From contig JABACO010000007.1 in NCBI GenBank assembly GCA_013339895.1, positions 2,893,523 to 2,957,522 on the forward strand: a DNA stretch of 64,000 nucleotides. The letters are read 5' to 3'. Both the position numbers and the translations under genes were made by a program. Origin of the DNA: Ephydatia muelleri (lineage: Eukaryota; Porifera; Demospongiae; Spongillida; Spongillidae). Of the stretch, positions 22,555 through 34,465 are shown piece after piece; positions within the stretch are counted from its first letter, which is position 1, and each line of letters opens with the position of its first letter. Under the pieces are notes generated by a model. It worked only from the letters and a program-made list of their open reading frames with translations, was not told the DNA's origin and did no database searches.

Positions 22555-22573
22555 TATTCATGGGCGAACACTG
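22538..22573. repeat. 12-bp-arm hairpin CAGTGTTCGCCC / GGGCGAACACTG
   Basis: Perfect inverted arms around a 12-nt AT-rich loop. The GTGTTCGCC core equals the subterminal motif of the pogo-like element at 50.1-53.1 k, so this may be a relic of a related element. Confidence 0.6.
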
Positions 22574-22579
22574 AGGGGG

Positions 22580-23730
22580 TAACACGCACAGAACCACTAT
22601 CAGCTAGTATAGTGCACGAAGCGTGTTGGCGTCAGTAATTTACAAAGTCTTATTTACAGCCCAACTACCTAGTAAAGCCATTCGATCGATTATAATATTG
22701 TAGCTCATGTTTTGTATCCCATAGGCAAGCCCCAGAATTTGGCTAGTTGGGCGTAGTCCGACATCGCGTATTTGGCGGGGCAAACCGTTTGCTATTTAGA
22801 CTGAAGCTATTAACAGTGCTCTAGATCCGAAGATATTCTTATGGTTCCATCTGACGGACAGCTCGCCTCTCACGTGATCAATTGCACGAAGTTATTAATA
22901 ATTATAGGTAGATTGACCTATAACTAGCTTACTTAACTAAACCATAGCGTACAAGATCCGGGGCGGAGCCTGAGTCCATATATGGCATGACCGCCATTTT
23001 TAATGGCAATCATTGAATTAGGAACACCAGTGACCTTAATGGCTTTCCAATCACCAGGAACCAAAGCATTTAATAGTAAAAATGCTCCCATACCATGATA
23101 AAACACTCCAATGGATATTGAACCAGGAACCTGGGGAATTAGTGTTTTTCTAATCACAGACAAGACTTATAAATAGTGGAATATTATAATTAGGTCATAA
23201 AAAGTACATTTTGTGTACATGTCTATGGGAACCACTATTTTGACTCTTGGAACCAAAACTTTCAATACAAACCCCACATTTTAAATGCTGGATGTATTTC
23301 AGCTAATAGAGCTGAACATGTTTCCCGGGGAATTAAGGTTTATTGTATTTAGTTACTTAGTAATATTCAAGTTTAGTAATTTTTAATACAAAATCAATTC
23401 AAGCACACTTGAATATCATTGGTAAACAAAAAGAGAGAAAATTAAGTTCCCCGGCCCCATTTAGAAAAATCAATAAGCATCACGTTAATGTTAATTGCAC
23501 AATTTGACGCAATAACAACAGCTCACTTTATAATTTCTGCAAGATATTTATAACTATAACACCTCAAGTCATTAGTTTTTTTTTTTTTTTTTTCATATAT
23601 ACAAGGTCAGTTACTATAGTACGTATTACACTCTGTGTGTGTACCGACTATATACGTTGCGTTATGCATGTATGCCTATAAGAAGGCTTGTACACTGTAC
23701 ATACCACGACCCACACATTGACAAGGCTTT
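22580..23730. other. AT-rich stretch, no recognised gene
   Basis: A 76-codon minus-strand frame at 22933-23163 is not like any family I know. A poly-T run lies at 23578-23593. Confidence 0.45.
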
Positions 23731-23803
23731 TGGAGAAGGGCCTTCGGATATGGGAAGGCATGGTATATATATATGCCTTCCCATATCCGAAGGCCCTTCT
23801 CCA
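23731..23803. repeat. Perfect 30-bp-arm hairpin
   Basis: TGGAGAAGGGCCTTCGGATA and the next ten bases at 23731-23760 are exactly inverted at 23774-23803 around a 13-nt (TA)-rich loop. A very short palindromic MITE or a recent palindrome; no clear target duplication. Confidence 0.9.
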
Positions 23804-23899
23804 ATTATCTGTATTATATGTATTAGGCCAAGCCTGGCAATAGGCATACATCGAGGCACACTGGCATACATACGTTGGGGCTTATGTATTAGGCCTCGC

Positions 23900-24310
23900 A
23901 TCCAGGTAGACCCCCAGATTACATCAAGGGTCAGATTGGTGGTTTTGTACTACATAAAATTTACGCGGGTGCAGGCAGACCTTACGATTTCTGTTCGATA
24001 AAGGATAGTCTGGCAGATCTCCCTACACTGTACAGGTATTCCAAAGGCAACAAAGCTCAAATTTATAATAAATAAATAAATAAATACATATCGCTTGAGA
24101 GCCTGTAAAAATGCCTTCTTATGATTAATTTGAGTGTCCAGACGCTAATCCAGCCGGCCGGTTCGCTGTCAATTGAGCGCTCCATCTATGCACAAAGTCA
24201 AAACTGGTGGTCAAAACATGTATAAGAAGTACATGTACATCGCCAAGAATTTCTGTCATGAAGGAGCGACTGTCTCACCTTTTTATTTGCTGTTGTGTTC
24301 AGGTGGAGTT
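23900..24310. repeat. Diverged copy of the receptor-D upstream region
   Basis: Shares with 39940-40300, in order, CGCTTGAGAGC, ATCCAGCC, GAGCATTCCATCTGTGCAC-like and CATGAAGGAGC. No receptor follows, so this is an orphan piece of the receptor block. Confidence 0.6.
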
Positions 24311-24609
24311 CTTATCTAGCCACAACTGTATAAGGTGGTAATGTTACACTTGCCACTGCACATTCTCGTAGGTTGCCTCAGAAGACGAAGTGGATTATTT
24401 TTCTAAAAAAAACCATTGAACTCTGACGAGACTGAGCGCACGAGGGAAGGGGATCATCGTTGCAAGGTCTGACCAGAGATAGTCTATATACTATCTCTGG
24501 TACTGTCTAATTTTAAGAGTGTGCTAGATATGTGTTCACAAGTGATGTGCATTTGTGTTTGACTGTTGGAGGTACTGTGGTTAGGAGAGGAGAGAGGTCA
24601 TTGAGAAGA

Positions 24610-24660
24610 TAGTCTCGTACCCAGACCCGACTGACGTAATGTATAATGTGGGTCTGGGAA
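24610..24660. mobile_element. Degenerate MITE of the TAGTCTCGTACCC family
   Basis: Left end TAGTCTCGTACCCAGACCC and right end GGGTCTGGGAA surround a short AT-rich core, like 39855-39931 in inverse. The right end is degraded. Confidence 0.6.
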
Positions 24661-24929
24661 ACAACTCGTCGTTCCACAAGGTTTAAAATAACATGCGTGA
24701 CGACATCAAATTAATTAGCTGCGTCACAGCTTATCGAACAGCGCAATTATGAGCACTAACTGCGTGGCGTTGCTACAACAGTTAAGTATCGCTCGGAACT
24801 GCAGAGCCCTTTATCGAAATGTTGCAGGGAAACAATAGTTTCTATTCTTTCTCAATGTGATGAGGACATGAACAAGGACGATGCTGCTAAGGAGTACAGC
24901 ACTGGCTTTGTCTGCAGGGTTTGTTTTAG

Positions 24930-25430
24930 CACTCATATGGAGAAATGGCCCATACATAGGCGGTCATCTTGCTTTTTTTTTCAAATTGAATTTCAAACAC
25001 GTTTATAATTTACGATAAATCAAACTGATTGTGAATCTGTGCTTTATAAGATTATACCATTAACCATTCGTAAACTACAATCAAGACAAAAATTTAATTT
25101 CTACCGCGCATAATTTATTCATTCATAAACGAAGGAACGTCATCTTAGAATAAAGTTATAATTATTAAAATTATGTCTAGCTAGCTAGTTAACGGTTATA
25201 AACTTTAATGTCGTAACGTAACTATCAATACAATTTGAGTTACAACTATAATTGAACCGATACACAAATTAAAGTTAACTTATCGGCTATGCACTGGAGA
25301 AGTGGAGCGCATCAATTAGGTACAATGATGCATGCAGGGATCGAACTACGTATGCCCTTCATGCTTTCATCTTCTGAGACGCAGGTGTTATGGTGAGTAT
25401 ACTATGTGAATTTAGTAGCGTAGGGTATGT
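24930..25430. repeat. Dispersed 500-bp repeat
   Basis: Direct-orientation counterpart of 17130-17605 and of the empty site of the hAT element at 16482. Followed by the 20-bp minisatellite, so 24930-25830 as a whole is an inverted copy of roughly 15.3-17.6 k. Confidence 0.75.
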
Positions 25431-25494
25431 TCGGCAGTGGGTAGTGTTCGGCCCTACATGTATGTGCATATCTGTGAAGGAGTAGATATCTGAT

Positions 25495-25830
25495 ATGGCC
25501 TTCTCCCTATACTAGTACAGTTGGCCATCTCTCTATAATGTTGCACATCTCCCTGTACTGTAACCAGTGGTAGCCTTCTCCCTTTACTCCCGAACCGTTA
25601 ATTGCCTGTCTCCTTATACTGTTGGTCTTCTTCCTTTATTGTTAGACAGGTGGCCTTCTCCCTGTACTGCTGGTCTTCTCTCTATACTGTTGGCCTTCTC
25701 CCTATATACTGTTGGCTTTCTCCCTATACTATTGGCCTTCTTCCTATACTGTTGGCCTTCTCCCTATTCTGTTGGCCTTCTTGAGTGTGGATATGGTATA
25801 CTGTTGGCCTTCTCCCTGGGTTATTCAAAT
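25495..25830. repeat. 20-bp minisatellite, reverse orientation
   Basis: Units CTGTTGGCCTTCTCCCTATA and variants; same unit as at 15283-16410. Confidence 0.9.
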
Positions 25831-25929
25831 TAGGGGCAAACCAGGGGGTGGATAGGGGGTGGGAGCGGTAAATCCCTGTGACCAATACCATACACTGTAT
25901 ATGGACTACAACTGTTTACAGCGTACATA

Positions 25930-27990
25930 CTGGTACAGGCCTGCACATCCGGTGGGTGTGGCCAAAGCAACTCCAGCAGTTTGAAGACATTACAAGCCAT
26001 GCCCACATTCCAGGCTGCTCCCAATGTTACTGCTCTGAATACTGTGTCCAATCCAAACGGCCTGCTGATCCAGTATGATGTGTGGGATAGGGGGGCACCT
26101 CTCTTGGGGAAACCCAACCCTTTGGAAGTGTTTGATCTCCGATTATTATATATACCCCACCCCCAATTTACTGTGAACACCACTTGTATTTGTAGCCCCG
26201 CTCATGCCGCATGTACATGTAGGTGCCACACCCCCTGTATTGCAATGAAAATCAATATGAGGCACGTGTGTGTGTGTGTGTGAACAATGTATTCATGCAT
26301 ACTCACATTCACACATGTATTACTGCACACATACTCACATACATGTACATGTATATGCACAGTCGTGTGTGTGTGTGTGTGCATGTGTGTGTTGTGTATG
26401 TGTGCATGTGTGTGTGTGTGTTGTGTGTGTGTTGTGTTGTCTTGTGTGTGTGTTTGTGTGTGTTGTGTGTGTGTGCATGTGTATGTGTGTGTGTGGGTGT
26501 GTGTTTACATATATGTGTGTGGATGTTGTTTGTGTTGCAGGTACATGTACATGTGTATGATTTGGTGTTGTAGGTACATGTTTTATGGCCTTCTCTTCTT
26601 GCCTTGCGTAAAGAAAATGGCAGTCATCATTCAGTTTGTACACTTAGCAGACAAAAGCAGCATTTGCATGCATGTATGCCATGTGCACATGATGTGTGTG
26701 TGGGTTATGTGTTATGTGTTCAATTATATTCAACAAAGCCCCAAGTGGTCATTGACAACCACTTTGTATCTTTCTCACACCCTTAGCACCTGTGGGCCAA
26801 GCTCCCCCCTCATCCTCAATACCAATTCCTCTTCCATGTCCCTCCAATGGAATGCTCCCCTCCAACCCGACTATGTCATCACTGCCTACACCTTGCACCG
26901 TCGAGTCCCCAGCCTTAAGTCCCAGTCAGAGATGTGGGCACCTCCTTCGATGGTAGGGGCCTGGCTACATTCAGCGGGCACATGTTCCTTTGTGGTTTTA
27001 TTAACCAGCCCACAGTCCAGTTCCATACCTACAACCCCAGCGGCATTCTCTTCTACCAGATCAACAGTGTAATCACTGACTTCCTGGGGGTGAAGCTTCA
27101 TGGCGGGTTGCCATGGTTAATATTTGATGTGATGGATCCAACAGTACCAGAACCTTCAACGATGGTCAGTGGCACACTGTGAGCTTCAGAACTCATTGGT
27201 CATGTTGAGCTTGTACATCAGTGCGAGTGTGGTGCAGTCCCCTCCTGTAACCTCTGTGATGGCCAGGGGTACGTGGTACTGTTTGAGCAGGCCTTCAATA
27301 CCTTCTATGTCACCATGGATACGGTGCACGCGGCGGCCATCACTGCTGCGATTGTCCCACTGCTGACCATGAAAGTCTACTTTGAGGGATTTCCCACCAC
27401 GTTGAGCAGATATGGCATTGCAACCCCTTACAGCATGTGTCTTATCCCCTCCTGAATGGTACCTCGGTGTGTGTGATTGTGTGTGCGTGTGTATGTGTGT
27501 GTCACTGACTGTGTATGCATGTACATGTATGTGTGATGTCATTGTGTGCATGTGATGTCATCCTCTTCCCCCTCCTTCCCCCAGCACTGGATGGATTTGA
27601 TGCTGTGTCGGTGCAGAATGTGGGCTCCACCTACATCATTGTGTCTTGGGACTTGCCAACTGACAGTAATGGCATCCTCATCAGCTTCAGTTTGTATTGC
27701 AATGGTACTCTGGCGGGTGTCCTGCCCCTTACTGTGATCAGCTACAACACCACCGGCCTCCTTCCCTTCACTTTGTACATGTATGTCTTCTCTGCTACTG
27801 TGTGCAACATGCGCAAATAACAGTGTGCATGGTACATGTATATGATCTGTGCTCAGTACCTTATCTGTTGGACAGGTCCTCCAGTCACGCCCGCAGGCAC
27901 TGCACTCCAGTTGGAATGTGGTGTTGGGCGTCATCAGTGCTGCAGCCAGCCTGCCCAGGTACATCGTGTACACTTCAATCACTTAGTTTG
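25930..27990 (+). pseudogene. FN3 / laminin-G (usherin-like) gene fragment
   Basis: Broken exons of a large extracellular protein. An FN3 start at about 26010 reads AAPNVTALNTVSNPNGLLIQ. A second FN3 piece at 26805-26930 reads SSSMSLQWNAPLQPDYVITA, after a splice acceptor at CCCTTAG. A laminin-G domain follows at 26934-27450 (SFDGRGLATFSGHMFLCGF, the NDGQWHTV motif near 27160, VYFEGFPTTLS). A third FN3 at 27585-27820 reads STYIIVSWDLPTDSNGILIS, and the start of a fourth is near 27880 (PPVTPAG). The alternation of FN3 and LamG resembles usherin. Frame changes occur within single domains, so this is probably a pseudogene or badly assembled. A TG-rich microsatellite (26265-26520) occupies an intron. 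Confidence 0.6.
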
Positions 27991-28039
27991 TGTTCCATCT
28001 TTCTTTGCTCTTATCCCTCTCTTCTCCTTCCTTTCTTTC

Positions 28040-28180
28040 TCTCCTGTCTCACCTACTCCCTCCCTCCCTCACTTTCTCCCTCCCTCCCCCCTCCCTCCCC
28101 TCCCTCCCTCCCCCCTCCCTCCCCCTCCCTCCCTCCCCCCTCCCTCCCCCTCCCTCCCTCACTCACTCCATCTCTCCTGT
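28040..28180. repeat. CCCTCC-rich pyrimidine tract
   Basis: Nearly pure C/T tract made of TCCC and CCCTCC words; its proline-rich open frames are not genes. Confidence 0.85.
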
Positions 28181-28372
28181 CCTCCTGTAGTCATGTACAT
28201 GTACACCAGCAGGGAGATCTCTGGCAAAATTACACATACCATTTATCCTCCCTGTACTGACTTGTTGGAGTCATGAATGTTTGGGGCAGTATGCTCCACT
28301 AGCAGAGAGGAGAGTTGTAGGAGAAGGGTGTAGTGTAGCCATGTACCATGTACTATTAGCGTTGATATGGTA

Positions 28373-28666
28373 CAAGTAAATAAAAACATTCTCTAACGAG
28401 AAAGTTGTTGGTATATAGGATTGACCAATGGTGGTGTACAAAGCATGGAAACAAGAGTGACAGAAATTTGACTGGAAAATTGAAATAGGCCTATATTTAG
28501 CCCATTACTCAGGCATGTACTGTTACAACGTTAGTGTGCTAAATATAGGCCTATTTTAATTTTCCAGTCAAATTTCTGTCACTCTTGTTTCCATGCTTTT
28601 TACACCACCATTGGTCAATCCTATATACCAACAACTTTCTCGTTAGAGAATGTTTTTATTTACTTG
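28373..28666. mobile_element. 294-bp fold-back MITE, left copy
   Basis: Both ends read CAAGTAAATAAAAACATTCT inward; arms of about 126 bp are nearly identical around a 40-nt loop. It forms the outer end of the 6.4 kb inverted unit; the mirrored copy is 34466-34759. No flanking duplication found. Confidence 0.9.
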
Positions 28667-31119
28667 TTTCATAAGTTTTTTCCTCTGGCGTCTTTATAAG
28701 TGGTGACAAATTGATTTTAATTTACGAAAGGAGGGAGGGAGGTTAAATTTTTTAAATAATAGAAATGATAAGTATACGAATTTTTTATGTAATTAACTGT
28801 TCGGCCTTGTCGACCTCCTCGTCTTCTCCGGCGGCCTCGTTGTGGCCATGGGAGCATGCATGTGGGTGGTGGTGGCAGCGGCCAGGTGGGCAGCAGGCGA
28901 AGTGGTGGTGGGGGCACTGGTATAGGTGCCGGTGGTGGGGCTAGTGCTGGTAGCGGCGGGGGCCGCTCTGCTGGTGGTGGGGGCACTGGTATAGGTGCCG
29001 GTGGTGGGGCTAGTGCTGGTAGCGGCGGGGGCCGCTCTGCTGCTTCTGCTGGTAGCGGCGGGGGCAGCCCTGCTGCTACTGCTGGTGGCGGTAGCTCTGC
29101 TGCTGCTGGCGGTGGGGACAGTGCTGCTGCTACTGCTGGTGGCGGTTGATTGGGGGGCAGCACTGCTTCTAGCAGCAGTATGAACATGACTACACCCTGA
29201 ATCAAGACCATCAAGCCCAGCTCGAAGGTCTTCAATGGACATTTGGAACAGTGACTTTGTCCTCACCACTAATTCTACTTCTTCACTAGTGAGCTTGCGA
29301 CACTCATTTGTACATTTCCATTTCAAGGGGCGCATGGTATCCTTATCTCTGTCCCCTATCTCCTCTGCCACTACACACCTACCATTGAGGTCTACTGGAA
29401 TGGCCCCAAGTCGTTTTGTGTAAGTGTACGAATTAATAAAAAAGTAAGGTTCAGAGCCAGCAGTATGATACCCATGCCCAACTAAAATATAATTTTCTTC
29501 TAATTTCAATGCATTAACTACCCGGATAGTTTTTAGCAATGAACCTGCTTTTGCTCTTCGTACACTCAGTGCTTTAGAAACTAATGCATCTGCACCAATC
29601 TTACTTACTGCTGCACGGGCAGATCTTGTAACAACCTTTTGAGCTAGCGATGGATGAGACTTACAAAAGGCATCATTTACTTCACTTAGAAGCTCACTAT
29701 CCCTAAGAATTGCTTTTTCAAGACCACCATTATACTCCATTAGTGCATGAGATTTGGGTTCATACAAGGAGTAGCTATATGGGAGAAGGATATGGTAATT
29801 ATCAGTGCTCAACCCTAGCAAATGCAATTAAACTCATACAAAGTTGCAGGCAGGCTGCCATTGTACATCAGATAAGGAAGCCTTTTTGTACATCAGATTA
29901 AGGATGACACCCCAACATTCAATAGACAGGTCACAAAGAAGGACTACACAACAGTTGGGTCACCATGCATGCTGTACATGTGAAGTGAATGGTTTTGTGC
30001 AGATACCTTACATGCGTGCTGTACACATGTTGCATGCACATCTTCCTATAGCTTTTTAATGCTAGTGCAATACAACATGCATGTCATGACATACCTTTGG
30101 GTGGTAGTGGTAGTTCGGTGACCCATGCGATACCGCTTCCTCTCGGCAGCATGTTTAGCCAATCGGACAGCGGGGTCATTCCAATACCGATTCCTTTCAG
30201 ATGCCTTAATGGCAGCTGAATTGTCCTCGTATTTCTGCCTTTTAGCAGCGCGATTCTCCTCGACGTCCTCTTGATATCGCTGCCTTTTAGCAGCGCGGTT
30301 CTCCTCGACGTCCTCTTGATATCGCTGCCTTTTAGCAGATTGCTTAGATTCAATATCTGCGTTGTAGCTGTCGCGTACAGAGGCCTTCTTCTTTTCGGGA
30401 TCGGCCTTGTAACTGTCGCGTACAGAGGCCTTCTTCTTTTCGGGATCGGCCTTGTAGCTGTCGCGTACAGAGGCCTTCTTCTTTTCGGGATCGGCCTTGT
30501 AGCGCGCTCGGGCTTTAGCCTTGTTTTAATATCGTCTTGCTTTTGAAGGTATTCCGCTCGTTGCTTAGATCTCTTCTTTCGATTACGCGAAGGCATTTAA
30601 CTTCACTAGCCAAAGTTTCGATAGGAACACCAAATAAATTTCGTGCAGGTCGGAGTATTTATACTGCATGCTGTAAAATAACTTCATTAATCAAATAAAC
30701 TTCTGCAATAAATTCATATCCTATACAGAACTTGCTACCGCATGAAGTACTTCTCGCTGTAGTCTTTCTAATGACCTTAAAGGGCACCGTGCAGGTGAAT
30801 TCCGAAGATATTGGTGCTATTGCCGTTATTCTAAACCGTTCGTAGCTCAAGTTATACCTTCCTAAGGAAGAAGAAGACGACGACCAAGAATTATTTTAGG
30901 AGTGGGCACGAGGAGCAGGAATTCGTTTGTTTCTCTAAAAGCACACCGTTTTATGATACGGAACAAACGTAGAACTGTAGATCTTTGAGTTCTCGTTCCA
31001 TCGCGACAAAGAGATAAGCGATCCGTTTCTCCGCTGTCCCTCCAGACGCGAGTGAAGTTTTTTTAATGATATTCATCAATCCTCAATCAATCCTATATTG
31101 AACCTGCTGCCGCAGGTTC
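28667..31119. repeat. Left arm of a 6.4 kb inverted duplication
   Basis: Matches 32351-34465 inverted. The inner limit is the 20-bp palindrome-like GAACCTGCTGCCGCAGGTTC (31100-31119); the outer limit is the fold-back MITE. Contains one copy of the 15-residue-repeat gene and its upstream region. Confidence 0.85.
28793..30596 (-). CDS. 15-residue-repeat basic protein, left copy, two exons
   Basis: Exon 1 (30596-30095) starts MPSRNRKKRSKQRAEYLQKQ and then, after a 10-base deletion that shifts the frame, encodes three copies of YKADPEKKKASVRDS, the segment SYNADIESKQSAKRQRYQED, a second short repeat (KRQRYQEDVEENRAA) and ends TTTTTQ. A GTATGT donor and a CATATAG acceptor join it in phase to exon 2 (29774-28793): YSLYEPKSHALMEYNGGLEK..., a domain with CTNECRKLTSEEVE and a following GCSHVH, possibly a Cys/His metal site. 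The C-terminus is a low-complexity Ala/Ser/Thr/Pro tail made by GC-rich tandem repeats. I associate this domain order with multicopy sponge genes of unknown function, often near transposons. The exon 1 shift makes this copy doubtful. Confidence 0.6.
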
Positions 31120-31306
31120 AGATACTCAGTACTGTTGTTTATGTTGGCCTTGGGGCCTGACCGCTACCACAAAACCCACAAGGGCAGTCCAAGGTGTACA
31201 CAACCATTGTCCTGGCTAAAATGAATACGCATCTTGTGAGCTGTGTATACTGATTGGCAGATAGTGTGGCAGATACCTTTGCATGAAGATTGGATTTCTT
31301 GTGAAG

Positions 31307-31343
<37 letters not shown>

Positions 31344-31467
31344 TGTGTGTGTGTGTGTGTGTGTGTGTAGCATCTTGTGAGCTGTGTATACTGATTGGCA
31401 GATAGTGTGGCAGATACCTTTGCATGAAGATTGGATTTCTTGTGAAGGAGTGTGTGTGTGTGTGTGT

Positions 31468-31499
<32 letters not shown>

Positions 31500-32350
31500 A
31501 AGTGGTAATGCCAGTGGTTATCTTATCTCACATCCATGGGAAGAGCTACACCTCTATGTAATGGGCTTTATCTGTGTACATGTACTGTAGGCACAAGTAA
31601 TTCCATACACTCTTTGACTTGTTGAAATATGGGTTGATGTCGAAGTACAATGTAATGTGCTCTTCCCTAGACCCTATGGAGGAGCTTACAGCCACTCCCC
31701 CATACCCCAGCTGGAGCAGGACGTGGGCATGGGTCATTTGTTCCCCCCCCCTCCCACACACACAAACTGGAAATCCTGGATCCATCACTGAAATTGAATG
31801 TACTCTCTTGTCAGGATCAGCTGAACAGGATGCTCTTACAATGAAAGAGTCACCCCTCAAAAACTTGATACCGTTCTTCCTAAGGCCCCACCCATCATGG
31901 GGGTGGTTGCAAAATGACTAACAGTTTTTGCTGCCTCTATCTTTTGTTTTCTGTGTCAGTCCCTGCACCATCATCTTTTATTAAAATGCTTGACCCTTGC
32001 ACCCACAACGTACATGTATTACATGTATGTGCTTGTTTACTCATTGTTACATATATTTGATTCAATGGCTGGCACTGGACAACATCATCACCCTGTTTAC
32101 AGGTAGTAGCACCAGGGCACAAAGAACATGAGGAGCCTCTAGCCGTGTCCATCCCTAGCCACCATTGGATGGAGAATTACAGTTCATTGGGTTCAAAGTT
32201 CAGGTCAAGACTAGGAGGTGTGACAGAGAGCAGCTGAGCCTTGTCAGCAGGTGATGATGCTTTCAACAACAATGAGAACTGGGTCCTCTAGTTTCTTTGA
32301 TAGTACCCTTTGGTGGACGGGTGAGGCTGTGATAGCATCCACAGATATCT
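31120..32350. other. Centre of the 6.4 kb inverted unit
   Basis: Unique spacer between divergent gene copies. 31231-31373 and 31374-31500 are tandem duplicates, each ending in a TG microsatellite. A 100-codon open frame at 31619-31921 is not recognised. Confidence 0.6.
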
Positions 32351-34465
32351 GAACCTGCGGCAGCAGGTTCAATATAGGATTGATTGAGGATTGATGAATA
32401 TCATTAAAAAAACTTCACTCGCGTCTGGAGGGACAACGGAGAAACGGATCGCGTATCTCTTTGTCGCGATGGAACGAGAACTCAAAGATCTACAGTTCTA
32501 CGTTTGTTCCGTGTCATAAAACGGTGTGCTTTTAGAGAAACAAACGAATTCCTTTTTCTCGTGCCCAGTCCCAAAATAATTCTTGGTCGTCGTCGTCGTC
32601 GTCGTCGTCTTCTTCTTCTTCCTTAGGAAGGTATAACTCGAGCTACGAACGGGTTTTGAAGAACGGCAATAGCACCAATATCTTTGGAATTCACCTGCAC
32701 GGTGCCCTTTAAGGTCATAAAGACATTTAGAAAGACTACAGCGAGAAGTACCTCATGCGGTAGCAAGTTCTGTATAGGATATGAAGTTATTGCAGAAGTT
32801 TATTTGGTTTATTGTTGATGAATGAAGTTATTTTACAGCATGCAGTATAAATACTCCGACCTGCACGAAATTTATTTGGTGTTCCTATCGCAATTTAATA
32901 CTTTGGCTAGTGAAGTTAAATGCCTTCGCGTAATCGAAAGAAGAGATCTAAGCAACGAGCAGAATACCTTCAAAAGCAAGACGATATTTTATCACAACAA
33001 AACAAGGCTAAAGCCCGAGCGCGCTACAAGGCCGATCCCGAAAAGAAGAAGGCCTCTGTACGCGACAGCTACAAGGCCGATCCCGAAAAGAAGGCCTCTG
33101 TACGCGACAGCTACAAGGTCGATCCCGAAAAGAAGAAGGCCTTTGTACGCGACAGCACAAGGCCGATCCCGAAAAGAAGAAGGCCTCTGTACGCGACAGC
33201 TACAAGGCCGATCCCGAAAAGAAGAAGGCCTCTGTATACGCGACAGCTACAACGCAGATATTGAATCTAAGCAATCTGCTAAAAGGCAGCGATATCAAGA
33301 GGACGTCGAGGAGAGCCGCGCTGCTAAAAGGCCGAAATACGAGGACAATTCAGCTGCCATTAAGGCATCTGAAAGGAATCGGTATTGGTATGACCCCGCT
33401 TTCCGATTGGCTAAACGTGCTGCCGAGAGGAAGCGGTATCGCAGGGGTCACCGAACTACCACTACCACCCAAAGGTATGTCATGGCATGTTGTATTGCAC
33501 TAGCATTAAAAAGCTATAGGAAGATGTGCATGCAACATGTGTACAGCACGCATGTAAGGAAGGGATCTGCACAAAACCATTCACTTCACATGTACAGCAT
33601 GCATGGTGACCCAACTGTTGTGTACAGTACATGTAGTCCTTTCTCCTTTGTGACCTGTCTATTGAATATTGGGGGTGTCATCCTTAATCTGATGTACAAA
33701 AAGGCTTCCTTATCTGATGTACTACGGCTGCAACTGTGTATGAGCACTGTAACAATATCCTTCTCCCATATAGCTACTCCTTGTATGAACCCAAATCTCA
33801 TGCACTAATGGAGTATAATGGTGGACTTGAAAAAGCTATTCTTAGGGATAGTGAGCTTCTAAGTGAAGTAAATGATGCCTTTTGTAAGTCTCATCCATCG
33901 CTAGCTCAAAAGGTTGTTACAAGATCTGCCCGTGCAGCAGTAAGTAAGATTGGTGCAGATGCATTAGTCGGAGGACGAAGTACATCCTCCAACTCCTCTT
34001 CCCTTTACGCAGCCACCACTGCTAGATACATTGCTGCCCCCCTACTGTCCGCCGCCAGCAGCAGCTGCAGCACTGCCCCTGCCGAGCAGAGCTGCCCCCA
34101 CCGCTGCCCCACCGCCAACAGCAGAGCTGCCCCCACCTCCAGCAGCAGAAGCAGGAGCACCGCCGCTACCTGCACCAGCCCCACCACTGGCACCAGTATT
34201 GGCACCAGTGCCCCCACCACCACTTTGCCTGCTGCCACCCTGGCCGCTGCCACCACCACCCGCATGGCTCCCATGGCCAGAACCAGGCCGCCGCGGCCAT
34301 AGAAGAGGCTGGGGGAGACAAAGAGGACAAGGCGGAACCGTACAGAACATTAAGAACTCATATACATATAATTTCTATTATTAAATTTTTTAACCTCCCT
34401 CCCTTCAAAAATTAAAATTAATTTGTGACCACTTATAAAGACGTTAGAGGAAAAAACTTATGAAA
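32351..34465. repeat. Right arm of the 6.4 kb inverted duplication
   Basis: Inverted counterpart of 28667-31119, shorter because about 400 bp of exon 2 is deleted near 33967 and repeat numbers differ. Confidence 0.85.
32920..34302 (+). CDS. 15-residue-repeat basic protein, right copy, two exons
   Basis: Divergently oriented paralog of the gene at 28793-30596. Exon 1 (32920-33474) keeps the early frame lost in the left copy, including ILSQQNKAKARARYKADPEK, and has five 15-residue repeats, but loses the frame in the fourth repeat near 33155. The rest (NADIESKQSAKRQ to TTTTTQ) lies one frame over. The same donor (33475) and acceptor (33773) join exon 2 (33774-34302), which reads YSLYEPKSHAL to KIGADALV and then jumps directly into the low-complexity tail, missing the Cys-containing domain. 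The two copies therefore carry different, complementary defects. Confidence 0.55.

Noticed and set aside
27697..28276. Pro/Ser/Leu-rich open frames
   Set aside because: Translation of a CCCTCC tract downstream of the FN3 exons.
29844..30059. Open frame between the two exons of the repeat-protein gene
   Set aside because: Lies in the intron, opposite strand, no protein-like features.
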